From an uncultured Amylibacter sp. (lineage in GTDB: Bacteria > Pseudomonadota > Alphaproteobacteria > Rhodobacterales > Rhodobacteraceae): DNA of 64,000 bases. How positions within the stretch are numbered: the first letter of the stretch is position 1; each line of letters opens with the position of its first letter. This document shows, in pieces, positions 55,485 through 64,000 of this stretch. The translations under genes and the position numbers were made by a program. The notes beneath the pieces are model-generated. The model saw only the letters and a program-made list of their open reading frames with translations. It was not told the origin of the DNA and made no database searches. The stretch spans positions 826,001-890,000 of the forward strand of contig OY365741.1 in assembly GCA_959347425.1 (NCBI GenBank). Reading direction: 5' to 3'.

Positions 55485-56324
55485 ATGGACGATAAAAACC
55501 CCTACCACTATGACCTGATAAAACGCGCGATTGATTTTATCGAGGAAAACCGCCCAGCCCAGCCGTCTTTGGCGGAAATCGCGCAGGCGGCGGGTCTATC
55601 CCAAGCCCATTTCCAACGTGTTTTCACCAAATGGGCGGGTATCAGTCCGACTAAATACCAGCAATACCTGACCCTTATTCACGCGAAAACCATGCTGGAA
55701 AACAAAACAACCCTGATGCACACGGCGTTAAACGCGGGGCTGTCTGGCTCTGGTCGCTTGCACGATTTGTTCGTAAATTGGGAATCGATGAGCCCGGGCG
55801 ACTACGCGAAAAAGGGTGCGGGGCTGGTTATTGATTACGGCTGGACCCAGAGCCCGTTTGGCACGACCCTGATTATGGCAACTCCGCGGGGGATTTGCGC
55901 CGTTGGCTTTGCTGGTGTTTGCGGGCGCGCCGCCGCCTTGGATGATTTTATCGGGCGGTGGCCCTGTGCGGAGTTTAACGAAAACCCCACGCGAATCACC
56001 CCCTTGGCGCAGACTATTTTTAATCAAACCGCGCAAAACACCCCGATAAATCTGCATCTTATCGGTGCGCCGTTTCATATTAAGGTGTGGGAGGCTTTGC
56101 TGACCATCCCCCCAGGTGCGCGGGCGAGCTATACCACCATAGCCGAATCGATCGACCATCCCCGTGCGGTTCGCGCGGTTGGCACGGCGATTGGGCGCAA
56201 TCCTATTTCGTGGCTGATTCCGTGCCATCGTGCCTTGCGCAAATCTGGCGGGCTGGGCGGGTATCACTGGGGTTTGCCGATTAAACGCGCGATGATGGCG
56301 TGGGAAGCGGCGCAGGATAATTAA
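55485..56324 (+). CDS. AraC-type regulator fused to O6-methylguanine-DNA methyltransferase
   Basis: This 279-residue protein has an N-terminal AraC helix-turn-helix pair (residues 10-108: SLAEIAQAAGLSQAHFQRVFTKWAGISPTKY) and a C-terminal MGMT domain ending PISWLIPCHRALRKSGGLGGYHWG with the acceptor Cys. This equals Ada without its N-terminal methylphosphotriester zinc domain. It repairs O6-alkylguanine and probably also regulates; without the N-terminal Cys, the usual Ada sensor is missing. Confidence 0.92.
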   Translation: MDDKNPYHYDLIKRAIDFIEENRPAQPSLAEIAQAAGLSQAHFQRVFTKWAGISPTKYQQYLTLIHAKTMLENKTTLMHTALNAGLSGSGRLHDLFVNWESMSPGDYAKKGAGLVIDYGWTQSPFGTTLIMATPRGICAVGFAGVCGRAAALDDFIGRWPCAEFNENPTRITPLAQTIFNQTAQNTPINLHLIGAPFHIKVWEALLTIPPGARASYTTIAESIDHPRAVRAVGTAIGRNPISWLIPCHRALRKSGGLGGYHWGLPIKRAMMAWEAAQDN

Positions 56325-56330
56325 GGAAAA

Positions 56331-56363
56331 GGTCAAGCGATATGCAAAGCACACCGCTTGACC
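56331..56363 (+). terminator. Hairpin terminator after the AraC-MGMT gene
   Basis: GGTCAAGCG (56331-56339) pairs with CGCTTGACC (56355-56363), followed by AGTTCTTTT. It can also serve the minus-strand tiny gene just beyond. Confidence 0.7.
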
Positions 56364-56381
56364 AGTTCTTTTAGCAACTAT

Positions 56382-56543
56382 TTACTTAGTAAATAATTTG
56401 TAGATTACATAAAAGATACCACCCTTAACAAGCGTGCCTCTAATATATCTACCACCAGAATACAGTATTAGACCTCCGCCAATATGGCGAAGTGCAATTA
56501 CAGAACCTTTTGCTAAAAGCATTAAAAATAACAATTTTTTCAT
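56382..56543 (-). CDS. Tiny membrane or secreted peptide, 53 residues
   Basis: The minus-strand ATG at 56543 has a good AAGGAAA site. It gives a 53-residue protein starting MKKLLFLMLLAKGSVIAL, a hydrophobic helix, then a Gly-rich, basic stretch (GGGLILYSGGRYIRG) and a hydrophobic end. The DNA is AT-rich. Its design resembles the small genes at 11064 and 11191. A following hairpin marks its end. No family is recognised. Confidence 0.55.
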   Translation of the reverse strand: MKKLLFLMLLAKGSVIALRHIGGGLILYSGGRYIRGTLVKGGIFYVIYKLFTK

Positions 56544-56712
56544 TGTTTATTTTCCTTTTTTAGATAAAAATTTTATGAAGCCGTTAAAAAAATTAACAAT
56601 TCCACGATTTGTGAACAGCACAATATCTTAATCTTTCCCCCATTGTTCTCTAATGCTGTTCTTTAGAGGGGGGATTACCTAAATAAATCTTAATAAAAGG
56701 GATGTCAAGTGC

Positions 56713-57318
56713 CTACTTATGCCCCGACCGCAACGGCTGTTTGCCACGCGGTCTTCGCCCGCTTTTCATCGGGATGCTCACGCGAAATTGCAAAGTCTCA
56801 ATCCCCGGATTATTACGATAAATCTGGTTATTGGAGCGATGGTCATAGGACACGCCAAACCGCACGCCGTTTTTATTCTCATACCCCGCCTCTATACCAG
56901 AGCGAAATTCAATCACCCCGCCCAAATCATAGCCGTTGTTTTCCGCATAAATCCCCGTCATCCCGTGCAATTCCAGAAAAATCGGCGATTCGCCAAAATC
57001 AAAATCATAGGTAGAACCATAGCCCAACCACAGCTCGCCATTACCCCCGACAGAAAAGCCAACGGCACTGCCAAAAGGACCTATTTTATGGTTTAAATTA
57101 TAGCGCACATAGACCTCCGCCACGGCGGGGGCGGGGCGTTTCACCACCTGTCTGCGATTAAGCGAAAACGTGTCTTTCACCACCTGCCCCGCCGAAAAAG
57201 ACCAGCTTGGCACGGTATCGGTAATCACCAAACAGCCCTTTGGCACAGTGCAATAATTCAACGCCATATCGGTCAGCCCAGCGGCAATCAGCAAAATTGC
57301 GAAAGACCCGTCAGCCAT
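56713..57318 (-). CDS. PagL-like lipid A 3-O-deacylase / acyloxyacyl hydrolase
   Basis: This 201-residue protein is rich in alternating strand segments and ends with the PagL-type motif Y-D-H-R-S-N-N-Q-I-Y-R-N-N-P-G-I-E-T, which has the catalytic His-Ser pair and NPG. PagL removes an acyl chain from lipid A in the outer membrane. The N-terminus has a hydrophobic stretch (SFAILLIAAGLTDMAL) but the signal is not classical. It is 22 nt downstream of the HpsN-like gene. Confidence 0.6.
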   Translation of the reverse strand: MADGSFAILLIAAGLTDMALNYCTVPKGCLVITDTVPSWSFSAGQVVKDTFSLNRRQVVKRPAPAVAEVYVRYNLNHKIGPFGSAVGFSVGGNGELWLGYGSTYDFDFGESPIFLELHGMTGIYAENNGYDLGGVIEFRSGIEAGYENKNGVRFGVSYDHRSNNQIYRNNPGIETLQFRVSIPMKSGRRPRGKQPLRSGHK

Positions 57319-57340
57319 GTTTTATCCAGCTTCGCATGGG

Positions 57341-58648
57341 TTAATCTTCCGCACTTAAATCAAAATTTTCCCGTGGGAAGTATTTTTTCAGGCGAATATC
57401 GGCGGTGCGGGCGTGTGCCTCCATCCCCTCCAGACGCGAAATCCGAGCGGTTGCCACGGCGATTGGTTTTGCACCCTCCTGCGTTGCCCTTTGCCACGTG
57501 ACAATCTTCATATATTTATGAACCGAAAGCCCGCCCGTATAACGCGCCGCCCCCGCCGTGGGCAGAACATGACTGGGGCCAGAGGCTTTGTCACCATAAG
57601 CAACCGTGGTTTCTTCACCCAAAAATAACGAGCCATAACATTGCAACCTTTGCAACCACCAATCCAAATCTTTCGCCTGAACGGTAAGATGCTCTGGCGC
57701 GTAGTCGTCCGAACAGGCTGCCATCTCTTCACGCGAATCGCACAAAATAACTTCGCCATAATCACGCCAAGCGGCGGTGGCATTATCGCGATTAACCTGT
57801 GGCAAATCGGCAATCAAATCAGGCATCCGCGCCATCACCGATTCCGCCAAAACCTTATCATCCGTCACCAACCAGACGGGAGAATTATAGCCATGCTCTG
57901 CCTGCCCCACCAAATCGGTCGCAACGATTTCCGCGTCCGCCGTGTTATCCGCCAGAATCAAACTATCGGTCGGCCCGGCTATCATATCAATACCAACCCG
58001 CCCATAAAGCTGACGTTTTGCCTCTGCCACGAACTGATTCCCTGGCCCAACAACGATATCAACGGCGGGCAAGCCAAACAAGCCAAACGCCATAGCAGCA
58101 ACACCCTGCACCCCGCCCATGGACAAAATATCGCTCGCCCCGCACAGATTGGCGGCGTAAATAATCGCGTCACTCACGCCCTCATTGCCACGCGGAGGCG
58201 AACAGGCAGTTATCTGTGGCACACCCGCAACCGCCGCCGCCGTGACCGTCATCATGGCAGAGGCAATATGGCTATACCGCCCGCCCGGCACATAACAGCC
58301 CGCCGCGCGAACCGGAATACACCTTTGCCCAGCAATCAAACCTGGGCGGATTTCGTTTTCAAATTCGGCAAGGCTGTCCTTTTGCAACTGGGCAAAATTG
58401 CGGATATTTTCATAGGCAAAATGAATATCGTCCTTTAATTTTTGCGATACTTTCGCGCTGGCTTCGGCGATTTGATCGGCGTTCAGCACGGGTGGCAAGG
58501 TGTAATTATCCAGCTTTGCCGCGTAATCACGGGCGGTTTGCTCACCGCCTGTTTCAATCTCTGCCAGCATATTTTGAACAATGTTCTGCACATCGGTTGA
58601 ATCTGTGGCGTGGGTTTTAGAGGCGCGTTTCAAATAATGGCGGGTCAT
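57341..58648 (-). CDS. hpsN: HisD-family dehydrogenase, sulfopropanediol dehydrogenase (HpsN) type
   Basis: This 435-residue NAD enzyme has the histidinol dehydrogenase fold. HisD family residues are seen (GPGNQFVAEAKRQLYGRVGIDMIAGPTDSLIL, YAPEHLTVQA, GLSVHKYMKIVTWQ). Features such as RHYLKRAS at the N-terminus and AAGCYVPGGRYSHIASAMMTVTAAAVAGV point to the HpsN branch, which oxidises (R)-2,3-dihydroxypropane-1-sulfonate to sulfolactate. No hpsOP or sulfolactate lyase genes are seen. True HisD is usually in a his operon, which is absent here. Confidence 0.8.
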   Translation of the reverse strand: MTRHYLKRASKTHATDSTDVQNIVQNMLAEIETGGEQTARDYAAKLDNYTLPPVLNADQIAEASAKVSQKLKDDIHFAYENIRNFAQLQKDSLAEFENEIRPGLIAGQRCIPVRAAGCYVPGGRYSHIASAMMTVTAAAVAGVPQITACSPPRGNEGVSDAIIYAANLCGASDILSMGGVQGVAAMAFGLFGLPAVDIVVGPGNQFVAEAKRQLYGRVGIDMIAGPTDSLILADNTADAEIVATDLVGQAEHGYNSPVWLVTDDKVLAESVMARMPDLIADLPQVNRDNATAAWRDYGEVILCDSREEMAACSDDYAPEHLTVQAKDLDWWLQRLQCYGSLFLGEETTVAYGDKASGPSHVLPTAGAARYTGGLSVHKYMKIVTWQRATQEGAKPIAVATARISRLEGMEAHARTADIRLKKYFPRENFDLSAED

Positions 58649-58837
58649 GTAAGTCCTGTTTTTAAGAAGAGTGTTCGGAGTAATACCGCCCGCAGGATAG
58701 CAAAAAACAAGACAATAACAAAGGGTAAAAGTGGGTTTTATCGCGGTTTATCGCGGTTTATAGGGACGATTGGTTTAATTTTTTTAACCCCTTGCCATCT
58801 GTGCGATAATCGGTTATACCGCCCATATCTGGTTTAT

Positions 58838-58913
58838 AGGGGTTTAGCTCAGTTGGTAGAGCATCGGTCTCCAAAACCGAGGGTCGTGGGTTCGAGTCCC
58901 TCAGCCCCTGCCA
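58838..58913 (+). tRNA. trnW: tRNA-Trp (anticodon CCA)
   Basis: A cloverleaf forms: acceptor AGGGGTT with AGCCCCT, D arm AGCTCAGTTGGTAGAGC, anticodon stem TCGGT/ACCGA with loop CTCCAAA (anticodon CCA), and T arm GTGGGTTCGAGTCCCTC. Discriminator G and CCA are encoded (58911-58913). A T-run follows. secE-nusG, which often follow trnW, are not here. Confidence 0.95.
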
Positions 58914-59015
58914 GATTTTTTTGCCCGTTGTTGCACCCTTGGTAAAGGGTGGAAAGGGTCGCCCTTGATGGCACACACTCCCCTTTATATTAAACGGTAA
59001 ATCGCTAAAACCCGC

Positions 59016-59669
59016 CTAAAACCCCCAGGCCGCCCCGATATAAGGTGCTGCCGTAAAGGTATTAATCCCAACATTAATCCCAACCCGTTTCACCCGCACA
59101 ATCGCGCCAAGATTAAGATTAACCGCGCTACGGCTGGTCGCCTCATCAGGCACAGAATAATTCCGTTCGCCCGAGTTATTAAGGGCACCAGAGGCATCAT
59201 TCAGCTCTACCCGTCCCGCTTCTATCCCAAACCCCAGCCCGCCGTACAAAATTAACGACCGCGAGGTGGCAAAAGTCAGCCCGAAATTAACCATAGTAGT
59301 ACGCGAATAGCGTTTCTCAATCGGATGCTGTGGAAAGCTATCCACGGTTAGAAAATCATAAAAAATAGGGCGTTCAGTATCCAAATTCGTGGTGAAACTG
59401 GCGTAGAACCCGGGGCGAAACGCCTCATCCGGAGTCTCCTTCCAACGGGCATGAAACAGACCAAAGCTGAGCAATTCAGCCCCCTTATGCCTGCTATAAT
59501 CAAGGGTGAAAAACAGCTTTGTCGGCTTGGACAATTCAATCTCTTTCAAAGAGCGCGGTTGCGGTTGTTGCTGTTGCTGGGCGTAAAGCACAGATGGCGC
59601 AAACGGCACCCCCGCGCATAGCAAAACAACGCAAACACGGATAAAATAAGGCAGGGAGAATCGAGACAT
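59016..59669 (-). CDS. Predicted outer-membrane beta-barrel protein, hypothetical
   Basis: This 217-residue protein has a signal peptide (FIRVCVVLLCAGVPFAPSVLYA), a short poly-Gln stretch, then many amphipathic strands (KLFFTLDYSRHKGAE, LLSFGLFHARW, SLILYGGLGFGIEAG) and a terminal Phe typical of outer-membrane barrels. ATG 59669 is chosen over a longer frame because it precedes the signal peptide with AGGACTG upstream. The family is unknown. Confidence 0.65.
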   Translation of the reverse strand: MSRFSLPYFIRVCVVLLCAGVPFAPSVLYAQQQQQPQPRSLKEIELSKPTKLFFTLDYSRHKGAELLSFGLFHARWKETPDEAFRPGFYASFTTNLDTERPIFYDFLTVDSFPQHPIEKRYSRTTMVNFGLTFATSRSLILYGGLGFGIEAGRVELNDASGALNNSGERNYSVPDEATSRSAVNLNLGAIVRVKRVGINVGINTFTAAPYIGAAWGF

Positions 59670-59870
59670 AGCAGTCCTATTATGAAAGTAAATATGCCAA
59701 AGTTTGCCCAAGGCTTGCGCATTATACGAAAAATCACGCAGAATGCAAGGGGTAAATGGTTTTTTGTGCACACCTGTGCATCACTTTTTTTTGTCTTTTT
59801 GTTGTTTTTAAGGATAATATGGGCGCATTCCCGCGTGTAAAAAAATCATAAAAATGTTATCTACCCGTGT

Positions 59871-60449
59871 ATGAAAACCTCCATTCCCCACCTAATTGCG
59901 ATACTCTGCCTATCCGCCAGCCCCAGCGCCGCGCGGGCGGGCACGGATGAAACCATTGAAACGGCGGGCGATATCATTCAAATCCTTAATCCCCTGACCG
60001 CCCTTGGCATCAGTTATTTCAAAAGCGATTGGGAAGGTTTGGCACAGATTTCAAAGACGATAGGTGTTAATTTTGTCGCAACCCATGTTTTGAAACGCGG
60101 GTTGAATAATGTGCGAGTTGGCGATTATCAGCTGGGCACACGTCCCAATGGTGGCGATTTTAACTTTCCCTCTGGTCATACCAGTGCGGCGTTTTCTGGC
60201 GCGTGGTATTTGCACAAACGCTATGGTATTCGGTATTCGGCCGCGCCCTTAGCGGGTGCGGTTTTTGTCGGGTATTCGCGGATTCATTCGGATCATCACG
60301 ATTTGGCGGGGGTTCTGGCGGGGGCGGCCGTGGGGATTTTATCGGCAGAGATTTTCACCCGCGCGATTACCGATGAAACCGTGACCATGGGTGTGGGGTA
60401 TGAGGGTGGTAGTGGCGTGACGCAGTTTTATTTTACCAAGAAGTTTTAG
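59871..60449 (+). CDS. PAP2-family phosphatase
   Basis: This 192-residue protein has a signal peptide and the three PAP2 motifs: K-R-G-L-N-N-V-R-V...TRP, FPSGHTSAAF and Y-S-R-I-H-S-D-H-H-D. It probably dephosphorylates a lipid phosphate or undecaprenyl pyrophosphate in the periplasm. The gene ends 4 nt inside the convergent glycosyltransferase gene. Confidence 0.88.
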   Translation: MKTSIPHLIAILCLSASPSAARAGTDETIETAGDIIQILNPLTALGISYFKSDWEGLAQISKTIGVNFVATHVLKRGLNNVRVGDYQLGTRPNGGDFNFPSGHTSAAFSGAWYLHKRYGIRYSAAPLAGAVFVGYSRIHSDHHDLAGVLAGAAVGILSAEIFTRAITDETVTMGVGYEGGSGVTQFYFTKKF

Positions 60450-61318
60450 TCGTTTTTATAATAATCTATCAGCATGCGTTTCATTGCACCGATGCCTTTA
60501 TGACTCCAGATTAATTTGCGCGATTTATTATCAGAAATCACCGCGCCGTCTTTTAATTCCAACAGACTGCTTGGCTTTGCAACCACCCCCGCAAGTGTGA
60601 CCACCGTCAGGTTTTGGCGGCGTTTTTCAACCCAAAACAGACTTGTTTTAAGCAGGGTCAGCCAGCGCCAATACATCATAAATTCGGTTGCGAACTTAAT
60701 CGCGAAATGCTTTGGAAATGCGCTGATATAGGGTTGGGCAACCCAGCTGATAAACCGCTCGTCCGCAATCATTGATTTGAGGTGCAAATCATTTTTTTGC
60801 TGAAACAAAACTTGAAACCGATGGGCAATATAGCCACAATGGGCTGGGTGAAACACAACAAGGGACGAGTTGCCTCTGGGGTATTTTTTGGTCTTGGTTA
60901 TGCGCCAAATAAACCGCCCAAGGGCAGAAAACGAGCCCACGCTTCGAAGCATAACGATCGATCGATCAGATTTTGCCCAATGCACCGCTTGCGACAAATC
61001 GCCCAAAACCACCGTATCAAGATCGATATAAACCGCCCAAAGATCATCGCGCAAAAGACCTTGTTCAAACATTGCCAATTTTGCTTGGCATCCTATATTT
61101 TTGAACTGCGGGTTCCTGAAAAAATCAGGGAAGGCAAGACAGTGGATTGCCTTGTGCAACGTTTTATCCATCTTGAGGCGCGGCTGGTCTGTAATCAGGT
61201 AAAAATGCGGAATTATGCTGCTGGTTTTGATGATATTTGAAACCAGATGATTGATGTCAGCAACGGTGTATTTATCACCCCAACACACCATAACGCATTG
61301 CCATTCTTGTTGTACCAT
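60446..61318 (-). CDS. Glycosyltransferase with DxD motif (GT8-like)
   Basis: This 290-residue protein has an N-terminal WQCVMVCWGDKYT strand, then a GT-A fold metal motif in VYIDLDTVVLGDL and a hydrophobic region near residue 225. The form is that of glycosyltransferase family 8 or similar sugar transferases. No signal peptide is seen. It is near PAP2 and outer-membrane protein genes, so an envelope glycan is the likely target. Confidence 0.7.
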   Translation of the reverse strand: MVQQEWQCVMVCWGDKYTVADINHLVSNIIKTSSIIPHFYLITDQPRLKMDKTLHKAIHCLAFPDFFRNPQFKNIGCQAKLAMFEQGLLRDDLWAVYIDLDTVVLGDLSQAVHWAKSDRSIVMLRSVGSFSALGRFIWRITKTKKYPRGNSSLVVFHPAHCGYIAHRFQVLFQQKNDLHLKSMIADERFISWVAQPYISAFPKHFAIKFATEFMMYWRWLTLLKTSLFWVEKRRQNLTVVTLAGVVAKPSSLLELKDGAVISDNKSRKLIWSHKGIGAMKRMLIDYYKND

Positions 61319-61406
61319 AGGGGTATCCTCGAAAGTTAAATTTATAACATGGGTTTGCTATAAAATGTAATGGTCTTTTATTTTATAGCCGACAGATAAT
61401 CAAGAG

Positions 61407-61433
61407 CAAAAAAGCCACCCTTTCGGGTGGCTT
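61407..61433 (-). terminator. rRNA operon terminator
   Basis: On the minus strand AGCCACCC-GAAA-GGGTGGCT (61413-61432) is followed by a run of T residues (complement of 61408-61413), 60 nt after the 5S gene. It is a classical intrinsic terminator. Confidence 0.9.
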
Positions 61434-61494
61434 TCCTTGTTTTTACAACACATACATTATTCATTAAAAGCATTATCCTTACCCTTCCCCTTTG

Positions 61495-61611
61495 GATTGG
61501 CGGTGACCTACTCTCCCACGTCTTAAGACGCAGTACCATCGGCGCAGTGGCACTTAACGACCGAGTTCGAGATGGAATCGGGTGTTTTGCTCACGCTATG
61601 ACCACCAAACC
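61495..61611 (-). rRNA. rrf: 5S ribosomal RNA
   Basis: The minus strand shows TGGTGGTCATAGCG at the 5' side, CACCCGATTCCATCTCGAAC in helix III, and AGTAGGTCACCGCCA at the 3' side, typical of 5S rRNA. The ends are approximate. It lies 80 nt downstream of 23S. Confidence 0.93.
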
Positions 61612-61694
61612 AAAGAGGAAGGGGGATTTTATAAGATGTTTGTCTTTCACTTTTGCAGCCCAGTAAAGCCAGAATAAATCTGTCTATTACTGAA

Positions 61695-64000
<2,306 letters not shown>

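Noticed and set aside
57341..58648. Ordinary histidinol dehydrogenase hisD
   Set aside because: The N-terminus and YVPGGRYSHIASA segment fit HpsN better and no his genes are near, though HisD cannot be fully excluded.

Overview
The window looks like a chromosomal segment of an alphaproteobacterium of moderate G+C content. The evidence is a DUF1013/TrcR-type cell-cycle regulator, the rpsT-dnaA-dnaN block, divergent mutM and ubiE-ubiB, a coaBC-dut pair, and many GANTC (CcrM-type) sites. The genus cannot be named from the sequence. The catabolic genes (urate, carnitine, a HpsN-type sulfopropanediol dehydrogenase) fit a heterotroph living on dissolved organic nitrogen and sulfur, possibly marine; that is inference.

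Layout. 0-9.2 kb is housekeeping: dnaN (cut by the window edge), dnaA, a DnaA-box-bearing AT-rich gap, rpsT, mutM with a repeat insertion in its zinc finger, ubiE-ubiB, trcR, an SDR with an altered catalytic motif, rsmC and clpS. 9.4-11.4 kb holds a SPOR-containing D,D-carboxypeptidase and two very small genes. 11.5-21.4 kb is a purine-catabolism locus covering urate to ureidoglycolate (puuD, uraH, a puuE-uraD fusion, allE, allA) plus an NCS2 permease. It is interrupted at 16.2-19.9 kb by an accessory block: a SEFIR-domain protein, a cysteine-repeat lipoprotein with a strongly structured leader, and a DNA methyltransferase fused to an HNH domain. 21.5-30.3 kb has hemC, hemE, an AT-rich small gene plus retropepsin pair, accD-folC and carB. 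30.8-42.2 kb has tolB-pal-cpoB-tilS, ftsH, a small lipoprotein, fhs-folD and rmuC. 42.3-50.6 kb is mostly minus strand: mlaF-mlaE, two tandem paralogous methyltransferases, alr, an acyl-CoA dehydrogenase, a carnitine dehydrogenase-thioesterase fusion, a histidine phosphatase and cobU. 50.7-61.3 kb has coaBC-dut-moeB-like, a 2-hydroxyacid dehydrogenase, an SH3 protein, an AraC-MGMT fusion, a tiny gene, a PagL-like protein, hpsN-like, tRNA-Trp, a predicted outer-membrane protein, a PAP2 phosphatase and a glycosyltransferase. The window closes with an rRNA operon on the minus strand (terminator, 5S, most of 23S).

The most unusual features are non-coding. (1) Several intergenic regions carry modular repeats whose arms are runs of 7-9 bp units in inverted orientation. 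The left arm often supplies the stop codon of the upstream gene, and the cores contain hairpins that covary between copies. (2) A roughly 185-nt leader upstream of the cysteine-repeat lipoprotein folds on paper into a 17-bp closing stem, three inner hairpins, a further hairpin and a final hairpin next to the start codon; I could not match it to a known RNA family. (3) A GANTC-bearing tandem repeat inside mutM converts the usual CX2C half of the zinc finger to CX17C.

All statements on families come from recognising motifs by eye; no searches or folding programs were run.
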